From JBILVQ01 sp044370375 (GTDB lineage: Bacteria > Bacteroidota > Bacteroidia > UBA4408), in NCBI GenBank assembly GCA_044370375.1, contig JBILVQ010000018.1, forward strand, positions 1 to 23,984: a DNA stretch of 23,984 nucleotides. Reading direction: 5' to 3'. Every line of letters starts with the position of its first letter. Within the stretch, counting starts at the first letter, position 1. Below the pieces are notes generated by a model. That model saw only the letters and a program-made list of their open reading frames with translations. It made no database searches and had not been told where the DNA came from. Made by a program: the position numbers and the translations under genes. Shown in pieces: positions 8,047 through 16,431 of this stretch.

Positions 8047-10284
8047 TTAGAAGTCTTCACCGAATTCGATGGACTCCTCTTCTTCTTTGTTTTCGTTATA
8101 CTTTGAGCAATCCAACTCAATTTTCAGGTCTAGGCCTTCGGGTCGTTCAAAATCTTCTTTCGAAACATTGAGTTTAGAATCCTTATAAACTTTTTGCATG
8201 AATAGGCCGAAAATAGGTAGTGCCATACTTGCACCTTGTCCTAAATCTGTACTTCTGAAATGTGCGCTGCGATCTTCGCAACCTACCCAACAGGCAGAAA
8301 CAATGTCGGGGGTGATACCAATGAACCAACCATCCGAATTGTTTTGTGTGGTTCCTGTTTTACCGGCAATTGGATTTCGCAAATCGTATCTGAACCTTAA
8401 TCTTCCGCCCGTGCCATAATCTACTACGCCCTTCATCAGATTTAGGGTTAAAAAAGCAGTTTCTTTGCTAATGGCCTCTACCCTTCTTGGAATAAATTCC
8501 TGCAACACATTTCCATTTTTATCTTCAATACGCGTAATAAAAATGGGCTCTGTCCATACACCTTGGTTAGCGAAAGCAGCATTGGCACCGGTTAGTTCAT
8601 AAACCGACAAATCGCAGGTACCTAAGCATAAGGAAGGAACAGCCTCCAAAGGACTTGTAATTCCTAATTTACGGGCAAGATCAACCACCGACTGCGGACC
8701 AAATCGTTTCATGATGCTTGCGGTAATGGTATTGACGGATAAGGCGAGACCTTTTTTCAAGGTCATCATTCCTCCATACTTTCCATCAGAATTTTTTGGT
8801 GTCCATGTTCCTCCCTCCGGCAAGTCGAAAGTAACCGGAATATTCGGAATTTGGTAACAAGGTGAAAGCTGTTCCTGCATGGCCAAGGTATAAACAAATG
8901 GCTTAAACGTTGAGCCTACCTGTCTTTTTCCCTGTTTAACGTGATCGTATTGAAAGTACTTGTGATTAATTCCTCCTACCCAAGCTTTGATATAGCCTGT
9001 ACCGGGTTCCATCGCCATAAAACCGGTTTGAAGAAAGAACTTGCTATAGCGCATGGAATCCATTGGACTAAGAACCGTATCAATTTCACCTTTCCAGGAA
9101 AAAACCTTCATTTCCACCGGCTGCTTGAAATTTTGGGCAATTTGGTCTTCACTCAAACCTCTTTCTTTCAAATTACGATAGCGTTCTGAACGTTTCATTG
9201 AAATGTTCATCAAATCCTTTACTTCTTTATCCGAAAGGTTATAAAATGGTGCATTTTTTCGTCCTTTCCAATGCTGATCAAATTTGGGTTGTAATTCTTT
9301 ACCCAACCATTCGTAAACCGCTTCTTCGGCATACTTTTGCATGCGGGAATTGATGGTGGTATGAATCTTTAGTCCGTCTTTGTATAAATTATAATTGGTT
9401 CCATCAGGTTTCTTATTTTCCTTGCACCACTTCTTCATATAATCTCTCAGATACTCTCTGAAGTAAGTGGCTATTCCCTCGTTCTGGTCTTCCTTTCGGT
9501 ACTTGATTTTCATGGGAATATTTCTTAAAGAATCAAACTGGGCCTGACTGATGTATTGATATTTCATCATTTGGCCCAACACCACATTTCGTCTTTCAAG
9601 GGTGTTTTGTTTTCTGCGCAGCGGATTGAAAAGAGAAGGGTTCTTGGCCATTCCCACAAGCACGGCAGCCTGTTCAATTTTTAAAGAATCGGGCGTTGTA
9701 TCGAAATAAATTTTGGCTGCTGATTTAATGCCAACTGCATTGTTGATGAAATCAAACTTATTAAGATACATGGCAATGATTTCATCTTTGGTGTAATTTC
9801 TTTCTAACCGAATGGCAATAATCCACTCTTTGAATTTACGGATTACCAATTCGGGTTTCGACAATTTTTCACGCGGGAAAAGCATTTTTGCCAATTGTTG
9901 CGTAATGGTACTTCCTCCACCGGCACCCTCATTGGCAGTAACTACCCCAACCAAGGAACGTGCCAGTGCCCTGACATCTACTCCTGAGTGATTGTAAAAA
10001 CGAGCATCCTCTGTTGCAACCAGGGCATTGACCACGTTGGGCGATAAACTTTCGAAAGAAACATTGGTTCTGTTTTCGATGTAATATTTGCCAATAACCT
10101 TTTGGTCGGAAGAGATAATCTCGGAAGCAAGGTTACTTCTTGGGTTCTCAAGTTCTTCGAGCGATGGCAGATCTGCAAAAACGGTCAGGTATAAGATAAA
10201 TATCCCTATAAACACCAGAGGAAATAGCATCAGCAACCAAAACCACCGGATGTATTTGTTTGAACTCTGCGTTTTTTTAGCCAT
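8047..10284 (-). CDS. mrcA: Penicillin-binding protein 1A (class A, GT51 transglycosylase plus transpeptidase)
   Basis: 745 aa from ATG 10284, reading MAKKTQSS. A longer frame to TTG 10311 exists, but its extra nine codons overlap a perfect promoter box, so I prefer the ATG. One membrane anchor near residues 12-36 (WFWLLMLFPLVFIGIFIL) is followed by the GT51 domain, with catalytic Glu92 in ATEDARFYNHSGVD and GGGSTITQQLAK. The transpeptidase domain has SxxK at Ser458 (GSTFK), SVN at 516-518 and KTGTT at 642. All catalytic motifs are intact and the length is normal. It polymerises lipid II and crosslinks peptidoglycan on the periplasmic face of the inner membrane. The C-terminus ends in an acidic tail. 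The M16 gene follows at 17 bp; the sortilin-like gene upstream ends 74 bp before the start. Confidence 0.95.
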   Translation of the reverse strand: MAKKTQSSNKYIRWFWLLMLFPLVFIGIFILYLTVFADLPSLEELENPRSNLASEIISSDQKVIGKYYIENRTNVSFESLSPNVVNALVATEDARFYNHSGVDVRALARSLVGVVTANEGAGGGSTITQQLAKMLFPREKLSKPELVIRKFKEWIIAIRLERNYTKDEIIAMYLNKFDFINNAVGIKSAAKIYFDTTPDSLKIEQAAVLVGMAKNPSLFNPLRRKQNTLERRNVVLGQMMKYQYISQAQFDSLRNIPMKIKYRKEDQNEGIATYFREYLRDYMKKWCKENKKPDGTNYNLYKDGLKIHTTINSRMQKYAEEAVYEWLGKELQPKFDQHWKGRKNAPFYNLSDKEVKDLMNISMKRSERYRNLKERGLSEDQIAQNFKQPVEMKVFSWKGEIDTVLSPMDSMRYSKFFLQTGFMAMEPGTGYIKAWVGGINHKYFQYDHVKQGKRQVGSTFKPFVYTLAMQEQLSPCYQIPNIPVTFDLPEGGTWTPKNSDGKYGGMMTLKKGLALSVNTITASIMKRFGPQSVVDLARKLGITSPLEAVPSLCLGTCDLSVYELTGANAAFANQGVWTEPIFITRIEDKNGNVLQEFIPRRVEAISKETAFLTLNLMKGVVDYGTGGRLRFRYDLRNPIAGKTGTTQNNSDGWFIGITPDIVSACWVGCEDRSAHFRSTDLGQGASMALPIFGLFMQKVYKDSKLNVSKEDFERPEGLDLKIELDCSKYNENKEEEESIEFGEDF

Positions 10285-10297
10285 AATGTAAGGTGCG

Positions 10298-10305
10298 CAA
10301 AGATA
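10298..10305 (-). promoter_or_regulatory. Bacteroidetes-type -7 promoter box for the PBP1A gene
   Basis: On the minus strand this reads TATCTTTG, a perfect match to TAnnTTTG. It ends 13 nt before ATG 10284, so the mRNA leader would be only some 6-9 nt. No good -33 TTTG box is seen at the usual spacing; the nearest TTTTG is 28 nt upstream. The box implies that PBP1A and the M16 gene can be transcribed apart from the genes upstream. Confidence 0.55.
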
Positions 10306-10358
10306 ATCCAAAAATCAGGAGAAAAGCACTCTTCAAAAGACGACCGTTTGTGACTGAA

Positions 10359-13300
10359 TTAATCTTTTTGATTATCGAAAGAAGCTCTGCTCATTCTCTT
10401 TAAATCTGATTTTCCTGCAGCAAGCAATTCTTTATTCAGTGCAGGAAGCACCCGATTGGTGAGGTTCAACAATTCAGTTTCAAGGGCCGGAACATCTTTT
10501 TCGAAGGTTGAGGTACGGTCTAGTTGGGTTTGGCTGGGACGGCCGGGATATTGCACAACGGCACCGTACAAAGACGAAAGCTGATCACGCAGGTATTCAC
10601 CACCATCGTTTACCATTCCTTCCTTTAGGTTCACTACCTTCTTTCTTAGTTGATCTGTTTCATCGGCAAACTTCAGCAAACTTGCCTTTGTTTTAGCACT
10701 TACTCCTTGGTCGTTGGCCATGGCCCTTGCTTGTTTACCTAAATCAACTGTACTATTCACCGTGTAGGTAAAGTCATTGCATAATTTAAACAATCGGGCA
10801 ATGGTTTCATGCCGAAGATTTTTGTCGGCTGCACTATGAATACTTTTAGGATTAGGAATTAGTTTTAGGACAGTGTACAAAGTATCCGAATCCTTTACCA
10901 ATCTTAATTTATACTCACCGTCTTTTAGTGGAGCACCAATGAATCCGGCAAAAGCCAAATTGGCACCGGTTGGCATTTTAGGAGGTTTACGCTGCAGGGG
11001 TAATTCAAGAATATTCAGTCCTTTTCTTTTTCCTGCAGTTTGTCGTTGCAGCACTTTGTTATCTGCATCGAGTAATTCAACCAAAAAGTCGCCACCCATG
11101 TGCTTTTTAGGCAAGTAGTACATAATACTGAATGAGGATTTAGGGTTGGGAGCCTGAAATTCATCATCGTTAAAATCAATAAAATCGAATCCTTGTTCAG
11201 GATAAAAATAGGGTGCAGGATTAAACACATGCATTTTGCCTTCTGCTTCAATTTTAGACAAATCCCTGAGCGGAGCAATGTTGTCTAAAATAAAAACACC
11301 ACGCCCATGGGTCGCCATGATTAAATCGGAGGTAACAGGGTGAATTTTAATATCTCTGATGGCACAGAAGGGAACATTATTGTTGTGATCCATTTTTGCC
11401 CAATTAACTCCTTTGTTGGTGCTAATAAACAAGCCAAATTCGGTACCTGAAAACAGTAAATCGGGATTGATTAAATCTTCCTTTACCACATGACAATAGC
11501 CTTTTAGAACCTCGGTACCCAAACGGCTCCAGGTAAGACCAAAATCTGTTGTTTTCAACAGATAAGGATTCATGTCGCCATTCATGTGCCCATCCAGGGT
11601 AACATAAGCCGATCCGGGTTCAAAATGGCTCGCTTCAATAGAAGAAACCCATAAACCTTGAGGAATTCCGGTAATATTCTTAATCAAGTTATTCCATGTT
11701 TTACCCCCGTCTTTGGTTAATTGCAGATTACCGTCATCTGTTCCTACCCAAATAACATTTTCATTCAAGGGTGATTCACAAATAGAGAAAATGGTACAAT
11801 GATTTTCGGCAGATGAGTTATCGGCTGTTAATCCACCGCTCTCACTTTGCTTTTGTTTCATCGGATCATTGGTAGTGAGGTCGGGAGAAATTCTTTTCCA
11901 TGATTCGCCCTTATCGGTGCTTAAAAACAAATATTGTGCTCCGTAGTATAACTTTTGTTTGTTGGTAGGACTTGTAGCGATGGGAGAATTCCAATTGTAG
12001 CGATACCTAGGAAGGCCAGCTTCTTCCAATGGCTTTACATTCTTAGAAGATTTGGCCGGTTTATAATATCGTTGTAGTTCTCCTCCCTGCGATTCCCAAT
12101 ACACATAATTGTTATCAGCAGGATCAGGCACCACCCAAAAGCCATCGCCATAGCCTACGGTGTTCCAGTGGCGGTTTGCAACAGAAAAGGTTGATGTGCG
12201 AGATGGGCCCATCCAACTGCCATTATCCTGCAGACCCCCATAAACGTTATAGTTCTCTTCAAGGTCGAAATTAACATGATAAAATTGACCTACGGGCAGA
12301 TTTCTTGAAAAGGCAAAGGCAGCGCCTCTGTTTTGTGAAACATAAACCCCACCATCGGTTCCCATAACAATGTTCTCCGGATTGTTTGGATTTATCCATA
12401 AATCATGATGATCTCCGTGCGCTGCTCCTCGGAGTGAATTAAATGACTTTCCGCCATCGGTAGTAATAATCATGGTAAATCCACAACGGTAAACCCGATT
12501 GGGATCTTTAGGGTCGGCTATCAGGCGACTGAAATAAAAAGGTCGTTCAATGATATTGGTATTGGTGCCCATTTTTTCCCAGGTCTCTCCTTTATCAGTT
12601 GAGCGGTAAAAAGCAGATTGAGAAGATTCGATGGTGGCATAAACCAAATTAGGGTTGGCTGGGGTCATGGCCAAATCTATTCTGCCCAATTCACCCGAAG
12701 GCATATTGGCTGTGATTCTTTTCCAAGATTTACCGCCATCTACAGATTTATAAATCCCGCTGTTTTTCCCTCCCGAATTAAAAGAGTAAGGTTTTCGTCT
12801 AAAGTCCCATGCAGTAGCAATTAACACTTCAGGATTTGAAGGATCCATCACCACATCGGCACAACCTGTTCCAGGCCCAACATACCATATTTTGTTCCAT
12901 GTTTTACCTCCATCGGTTGTTTTAAACAACCCTCTTTCTTCACTGTCGGAAAAAAGAGGACCGGGAACGGCTACATAAAGAATATTCTTGTCGGTAGGAT
13001 GAATAATAATTTTTGAAATCCGTTCCGATTTTTCGAGGCCCATTTTGGTCCAAGATTCACCCCCATCAGCACTTCGATAAATCCCATCACCAATAGAAAC
13101 ACTGTTTCTCACCCAACTCTCTCCGGTTCCAACCCAAATGGTATCCGGATGATCCTGATCAACCTGAATGGCACCAATGCTGGCATTGTATTTATCGAAG
13201 ACCGGCTTAAACGAAACACAATGGTCTAATGATTTCCAAACTCCTCCGCCGGCGGTTCCAACATAAATGACAGCAGGTTTTTTGTTAACTCCGGTAAGGC

Positions 13301-13448
13301 AACTTATTCTTCCACTCATGATGGAAGGCCCTAAATGTCTGGCTTTTAAGTCGCCAAATACCTTGCTATCAAGCGGCTGTGCAAAAGAGCCCGAAAAGGC
13401 CACACTGAACCCGACAACAAAACTCAGAAGCGTTTGAAAATATTTCAT
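10359..13448 (-). CDS. Sortilin/Vps10-type BNR-repeat beta-propeller protein (often annotated glycosyl hydrolase)
   Basis: 1029 aa, ATG at 13448. A signal peptide ends near residue 23 (AFSGSFAQ). Residues about 35-725 are a beta-propeller region with nine Asp-box (SxDxGxTW-type) hairpins, near residues 126, 177, 235, 283, 329, 510, 578, 633 and 676. Family phrases VGTGESW, GGLQDNGSW and MATHGRGVFILD are also present. The last 300 residues hold a beta domain and then a helical segment. There is no T9SS sorting domain, so it should be periplasmic or outer-membrane associated. Asp-boxes are structural, so the common label glycosyl hydrolase is not supported by any catalytic residue I can see; a binding or chaperone-like role is equally possible. 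The start lies 7 bp after the LolA-like gene, clearly one operon. Confidence 0.9.
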   Translation of the reverse strand: MKYFQTLLSFVVGFSVAFSGSFAQPLDSKVFGDLKARHLGPSIMSGRISCLTGVNKKPAVIYVGTAGGGVWKSLDHCVSFKPVFDKYNASIGAIQVDQDHPDTIWVGTGESWVRNSVSIGDGIYRSADGGESWTKMGLEKSERISKIIIHPTDKNILYVAVPGPLFSDSEERGLFKTTDGGKTWNKIWYVGPGTGCADVVMDPSNPEVLIATAWDFRRKPYSFNSGGKNSGIYKSVDGGKSWKRITANMPSGELGRIDLAMTPANPNLVYATIESSQSAFYRSTDKGETWEKMGTNTNIIERPFYFSRLIADPKDPNRVYRCGFTMIITTDGGKSFNSLRGAAHGDHHDLWINPNNPENIVMGTDGGVYVSQNRGAAFAFSRNLPVGQFYHVNFDLEENYNVYGGLQDNGSWMGPSRTSTFSVANRHWNTVGYGDGFWVVPDPADNNYVYWESQGGELQRYYKPAKSSKNVKPLEEAGLPRYRYNWNSPIATSPTNKQKLYYGAQYLFLSTDKGESWKRISPDLTTNDPMKQKQSESGGLTADNSSAENHCTIFSICESPLNENVIWVGTDDGNLQLTKDGGKTWNNLIKNITGIPQGLWVSSIEASHFEPGSAYVTLDGHMNGDMNPYLLKTTDFGLTWSRLGTEVLKGYCHVVKEDLINPDLLFSGTEFGLFISTNKGVNWAKMDHNNNVPFCAIRDIKIHPVTSDLIMATHGRGVFILDNIAPLRDLSKIEAEGKMHVFNPAPYFYPEQGFDFIDFNDDEFQAPNPKSSFSIMYYLPKKHMGGDFLVELLDADNKVLQRQTAGKRKGLNILELPLQRKPPKMPTGANLAFAGFIGAPLKDGEYKLRLVKDSDTLYTVLKLIPNPKSIHSAADKNLRHETIARLFKLCNDFTYTVNSTVDLGKQARAMANDQGVSAKTKASLLKFADETDQLRKKVVNLKEGMVNDGGEYLRDQLSSLYGAVVQYPGRPSQTQLDRTSTFEKDVPALETELLNLTNRVLPALNKELLAAGKSDLKRMSRASFDNQKD

Positions 13449-13455
13449 GGGAGGA

Positions 13456-14199
13456 TTATTTTTTTACTTCCGGTTTTCCGAAAAATTCCGGTGTAAGGGG
13501 AATATTGTTTTGCAGGGCGGTAATTTTTAGGAAGGTAGAATATTTTTGGCCCATGTAATTTTGACGGGTTTCTAGGGTAAAGGGCATTGTAACGCCATCC
13601 TGTTCTTTAAAATTACTGAAATATATTTCTGATTCTGCTTCGCTTCCATCCTGCATTTTAACCTTTGCTTTTTGTTTTACCAGATAGTAGGTTTCCTTGT
13701 CGATATAATAATGGGTAAGATCGTTTTCGGGGGAGGTAACTTTTAAATGAAAGGCAGGAGCACCTTCCACATCTTCTTCTCCATCCAACTCAACTTTATA
13801 GCCGTTGGCTTTGTAATCAACCAATGGGCCATCAAAAAAGGCCTGTTCTTTCATCGATTTCAAATCATCGGCCGACATTTGCTCAACGGTTTCACGGCCA
13901 GAGAACGGGTCTAATGACCAACCTTCTTTGCCATTGTAAGTTTGAATAGCGGTTTTGCCTTGTAGGTTAGTTTCTGATCTATAGTAATTGGACCGCATTT
14001 GGTAGGTGTTAATTAGAATTTCCATTCCCTGGGTTTCGATTGAAATGGACATTTTGCGGGTTTTTATTGCGTCCAGTTTTGCTTTGCCGCCCATGGCCTG
14101 AATGTACTTGTTAATTACTTCATCAGCTGTTTGGGCTTGTGTTGTGGTGGTTGCGATCAAACCCAAAAAGGCGAAAAGCAACAGGATGGTTTTCTTCAT
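13456..14199 (-). CDS. LolA-like outer-membrane lipoprotein-sorting family protein
   Basis: 247 aa, ATG at 14199. A signal peptide (KKTILLLFAFLGLIA) is cleaved near residue 21-22 (TTTQA). No lipobox cysteine is present. The mature start ADEVINKYIQAMGGKAKLDA and the later YYIDKETYYLVKQK resemble the LolA/LolB-like half-barrel family that Bacteroidetes annotators call outer membrane lipoprotein-sorting protein. The family binds acyl chains of lipoproteins in the periplasm. This copy is not obviously the housekeeping LolA, and its true ligand is unknown. It is the first gene of a minus-strand operon with the propeller protein, and has a TAnnTTTG box 16 nt upstream. Confidence 0.8.
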   Translation of the reverse strand: MKKTILLLFAFLGLIATTTTQAQTADEVINKYIQAMGGKAKLDAIKTRKMSISIETQGMEILINTYQMRSNYYRSETNLQGKTAIQTYNGKEGWSLDPFSGRETVEQMSADDLKSMKEQAFFDGPLVDYKANGYKVELDGEEDVEGAPAFHLKVTSPENDLTHYYIDKETYYLVKQKAKVKMQDGSEAESEIYFSNFKEQDGVTMPFTLETRQNYMGQKYSTFLKITALQNNIPLTPEFFGKPEVKK

Positions 14200-14215
14200 A
14201 GTATATTTTTTGAGT

Positions 14216-14223
14216 CAAACCTA
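14216..14223 (-). promoter_or_regulatory. Bacteroidetes-type -7 promoter box for the LolA-like / BNR-propeller operon
   Basis: The minus strand reads TAGGTTTG, a perfect TAnnTTTG match, 16 nt before ATG 14199. No TTTG is found at the usual 19-21 nt upstream. A TCTTTTGA lies 27 nt upstream, as it does for the PBP1A box. Confidence 0.55.
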
Positions 14224-14372
14224 CAAAAAAGCACCCAATGGCCTACTTTCTCAAAAGAAAATTAGCGTGATAATTAGTATTTTTTGGGAATTTAAAGGTA
14301 TTTTCCTTGGCGTTTGGCTAGAGCCTACAACATCAATGGGCCTGAAAATGGGCTCAATCGGGATATTTTTCG

Positions 14373-14397
14373 TAAACTTGCGGTTTACTAATAAAAA
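14373..14397 (+). promoter_or_regulatory. Putative gmd promoter and leader with a small inverted repeat
   Basis: TAAACTTG (14373-14380) matches TAnnTTTG at all but one base and lies 17 nt before the gmd ATG. It is overlapped by a perfect 6-bp inverted repeat GTAAAC (14372-14377) - TTGCG - GTTTAC (14383-14388), which could be a small leader hairpin or an operator. The rest of the 198-bp divergent region (14200-14397) shows no gene. Motif-only evidence. Confidence 0.3.
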
Positions 14398-15486
14398 ATG
14401 GCAAAAGTTGCTTTAATAACTGGTGTAACCGGTCAAGATGGTGCTTATTTGGCAGAATTTCTGTTGAACAAAGGTTACATCGTACATGGAATCAAAAGAA
14501 GGAGTTCAATGTTTAATACAGATCGTATTGATCATTTATACATGGACCAGCACGAAAAAAAGGTCAACTTTTTTTTACATTACGGAGACCTTACGGATTC
14601 TACCAATTTAATCCGCATCATTCAGGAAGTTCAACCCGATGAGATTTATAACCTTGCGGCCCAATCGCATGTGAAAGTAAGTTTTGAAACTCCGGAATAC
14701 ACAGCCAATTCAGATGGATTAGGCACTTTAAGAATTTTGGAGGCTATCCGGATTCTTAAACTGCAGGATAAAACCAAATTTTATCAGGCATCCACCTCCG
14801 AGTTATACGGTTTGGTGCAGGAAATTCCGCAAAAAGAGACCACTCCATTTTACCCAAGAAGTCCTTATGGAGTAGCTAAATTATATGCTTTTTGGATCAC
14901 CAAAAACTACCGTGAATCTTATGGTTTTTTTGCCTGCAATGGCATTTTGTTTAATCATGAAAGTCCAGTAAGGGGCGAAACCTTTGTTACCCGAAAAATT
15001 ACCCGTGCTGCTGCAAGAATCAGTTTGGGATTACAAGAAAAACTGTACATGGGAAACATTGATTCTGAAAGGGACTGGGGCCATGCAAGAGACTATGTTC
15101 AAGGTATGTGGTTAATGTTACAGCAGGACCAACCGGATGACTTCGTTTTAGCAACCGGGAAAAAGATATCGGTAAGAAAATTTATTGAACTTGCTTTCCT
15201 TGAGGTTGGAATTACCATAGAGTGGAAAGGAAGTGGAGTTGATGAAAAGGGTTACGACAAGGCAAGTGGCAAACAACTGGTTGAAATTGATCCGAGATAT
15301 TTCAGACCTGCCGAGGTAGATTTACTGGTAGGAGATGCCAGTAAGGCTAAAAAAGTTCTGGGTTGGGAAGCAAGCTGTCCGGTTGAACAACTGGTGAAAG
15401 AAATGGTGCAAGGCGATTTGGCTATTTTCAAGCGAGATAAATTTTTGCTGGAAGGCGGACATTCTATTCTGAATTTTCACGAATAA
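14398..15486 (+). CDS. gmd: GDP-mannose 4,6-dehydratase
   Basis: 362 aa, ATG at 14398. This cytoplasmic extended short-chain dehydrogenase converts GDP-D-mannose to GDP-4-keto-6-deoxymannose, the first step to GDP-L-fucose. The Rossmann motif GVTGQDG (G9, G12, G15) binds NADP. The active site is complete: Thr133 and Glu135 in STSELYG, and Tyr157 with Lys161 in YPRSPYGVAK, within one residue of the positions I recall for the E. coli enzyme. ESPVRGETFVTRKITRA is also family-typical. Length is normal. The next gene, fcl, starts 6 bp downstream, giving both steps of the pathway in order, and the block continues into surface-polysaccharide genes. Confidence 0.97.
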   Translation: MAKVALITGVTGQDGAYLAEFLLNKGYIVHGIKRRSSMFNTDRIDHLYMDQHEKKVNFFLHYGDLTDSTNLIRIIQEVQPDEIYNLAAQSHVKVSFETPEYTANSDGLGTLRILEAIRILKLQDKTKFYQASTSELYGLVQEIPQKETTPFYPRSPYGVAKLYAFWITKNYRESYGFFACNGILFNHESPVRGETFVTRKITRAAARISLGLQEKLYMGNIDSERDWGHARDYVQGMWLMLQQDQPDDFVLATGKKISVRKFIELAFLEVGITIEWKGSGVDEKGYDKASGKQLVEIDPRYFRPAEVDLLVGDASKAKKVLGWEASCPVEQLVKEMVQGDLAIFKRDKFLLEGGHSILNFHE

Positions 15487-15492
15487 GATTTC

Positions 15493-16428
15493 ATGGAAAA
15501 ACAGCACAAAATTTTTGTTGCAGGCCATCGGGGCATGGTAGGTTCTGCCATTGTTCGAAAATTGGAGGTTGAAGGATTTAGCAATTTATTGCTTCGCACC
15601 TCAAAAGAACTCGATTTAACCAACCAGGATGCAGTAGCGGCCCTTTTCAAACTTGAGAAGCCGGATTATGTTGTTTTGGCAGCAGCAAAGGTTGGAGGCA
15701 TAATGGCCAATAATACCTACCGCGGTCAGTTTTTGTATGAGAACCTGATGATTCAAAACAATGTGATTCATCAATCCTACCTCAACGGAGTAAAAAAGTT
15801 ATTATTTTTAGGATCTTCCTGTATTTATCCTAAACTAGCTCCACAACCTTTAAAAGAAGAATCTTTGCTAACAGGGTTATTGGAACCAACCAACGAACCA
15901 TACGCCATTGCAAAAATTGCCGGCATAAAAATGTGCGAAGCATACCGCTCGCAATACGGATGTAATTTTATTTCGGCCATGCCAACCAATTTGTATGGTC
16001 CTAACGACAACTACGACTTAAACAACTCACACGTATTGCCCGCCCTTATTCGTAAATTCCACGAAGCCAAAGAAAGTGGTAAAGAGGAGGTGATTTTGTG
16101 GGGAACCGGAACACCCTTGCGCGAGTTTTTGCATGTTGATGATTTGGCAGATGCCTGTTTTTTTCTGCTGAAAAATTATGATGAAGAACTTTTTGTTAAT
16201 GTTGGAACCGGAGAAGATTTGTCGATTTTTGATTTGGCAAAGCTTGTACAAAAGGTGGTTGGCTTTAATGGCAAAATTGTTCTTGACGCAAGCAAACCTG
16301 ACGGCACCCCCAGAAAGTTAATGGATGTAAGCAGAATTAACAACATGGGATGGAAAGCCAAAATTGGTTTAGAAGATGGAATTAGGACGGTGTACAAATC
16401 TGTTTTGGAAAAAAATATTTTCGCTTAG
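15493..16428 (+). CDS. fcl: GDP-L-fucose synthase (3,5-epimerase/4-reductase)
   Basis: 311 aa, ATG at 15493. It converts GDP-4-keto-6-deoxymannose to GDP-L-fucose with NADPH in the cytoplasm. Visible marks are the GHRGMVG nucleotide-binding loop (G11, G14, G17), Ser108 and Cys110 in GSSCIYP, Tyr137 and Lys141 in YAIAK, and His180 in NNSH. These match the known catalytic Ser/Cys/Tyr/Lys/His set with a one-residue offset. The gene ends in TAG at 16426-16428, only 3 bp before the start codon of the next gene and in the same frame, so tight translational coupling is likely. Synonym wcaG. Confidence 0.97.
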   Translation: MEKQHKIFVAGHRGMVGSAIVRKLEVEGFSNLLLRTSKELDLTNQDAVAALFKLEKPDYVVLAAAKVGGIMANNTYRGQFLYENLMIQNNVIHQSYLNGVKKLLFLGSSCIYPKLAPQPLKEESLLTGLLEPTNEPYAIAKIAGIKMCEAYRSQYGCNFISAMPTNLYGPNDNYDLNNSHVLPALIRKFHEAKESGKEEVILWGTGTPLREFLHVDDLADACFFLLKNYDEELFVNVGTGEDLSIFDLAKLVQKVVGFNGKIVLDASKPDGTPRKLMDVSRINNMGWKAKIGLEDGIRTVYKSVLEKNIFA

Positions 16429-16431
16429 GTT

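Noticed and set aside
14102..14416. 104-codon plus-strand reading frame across the divergent promoter region and the gmd start
   Set aside because: It overlaps the antisense of the LolA-like signal peptide, the promoter boxes and the first codons of gmd in another frame, and has no recognisable protein features.
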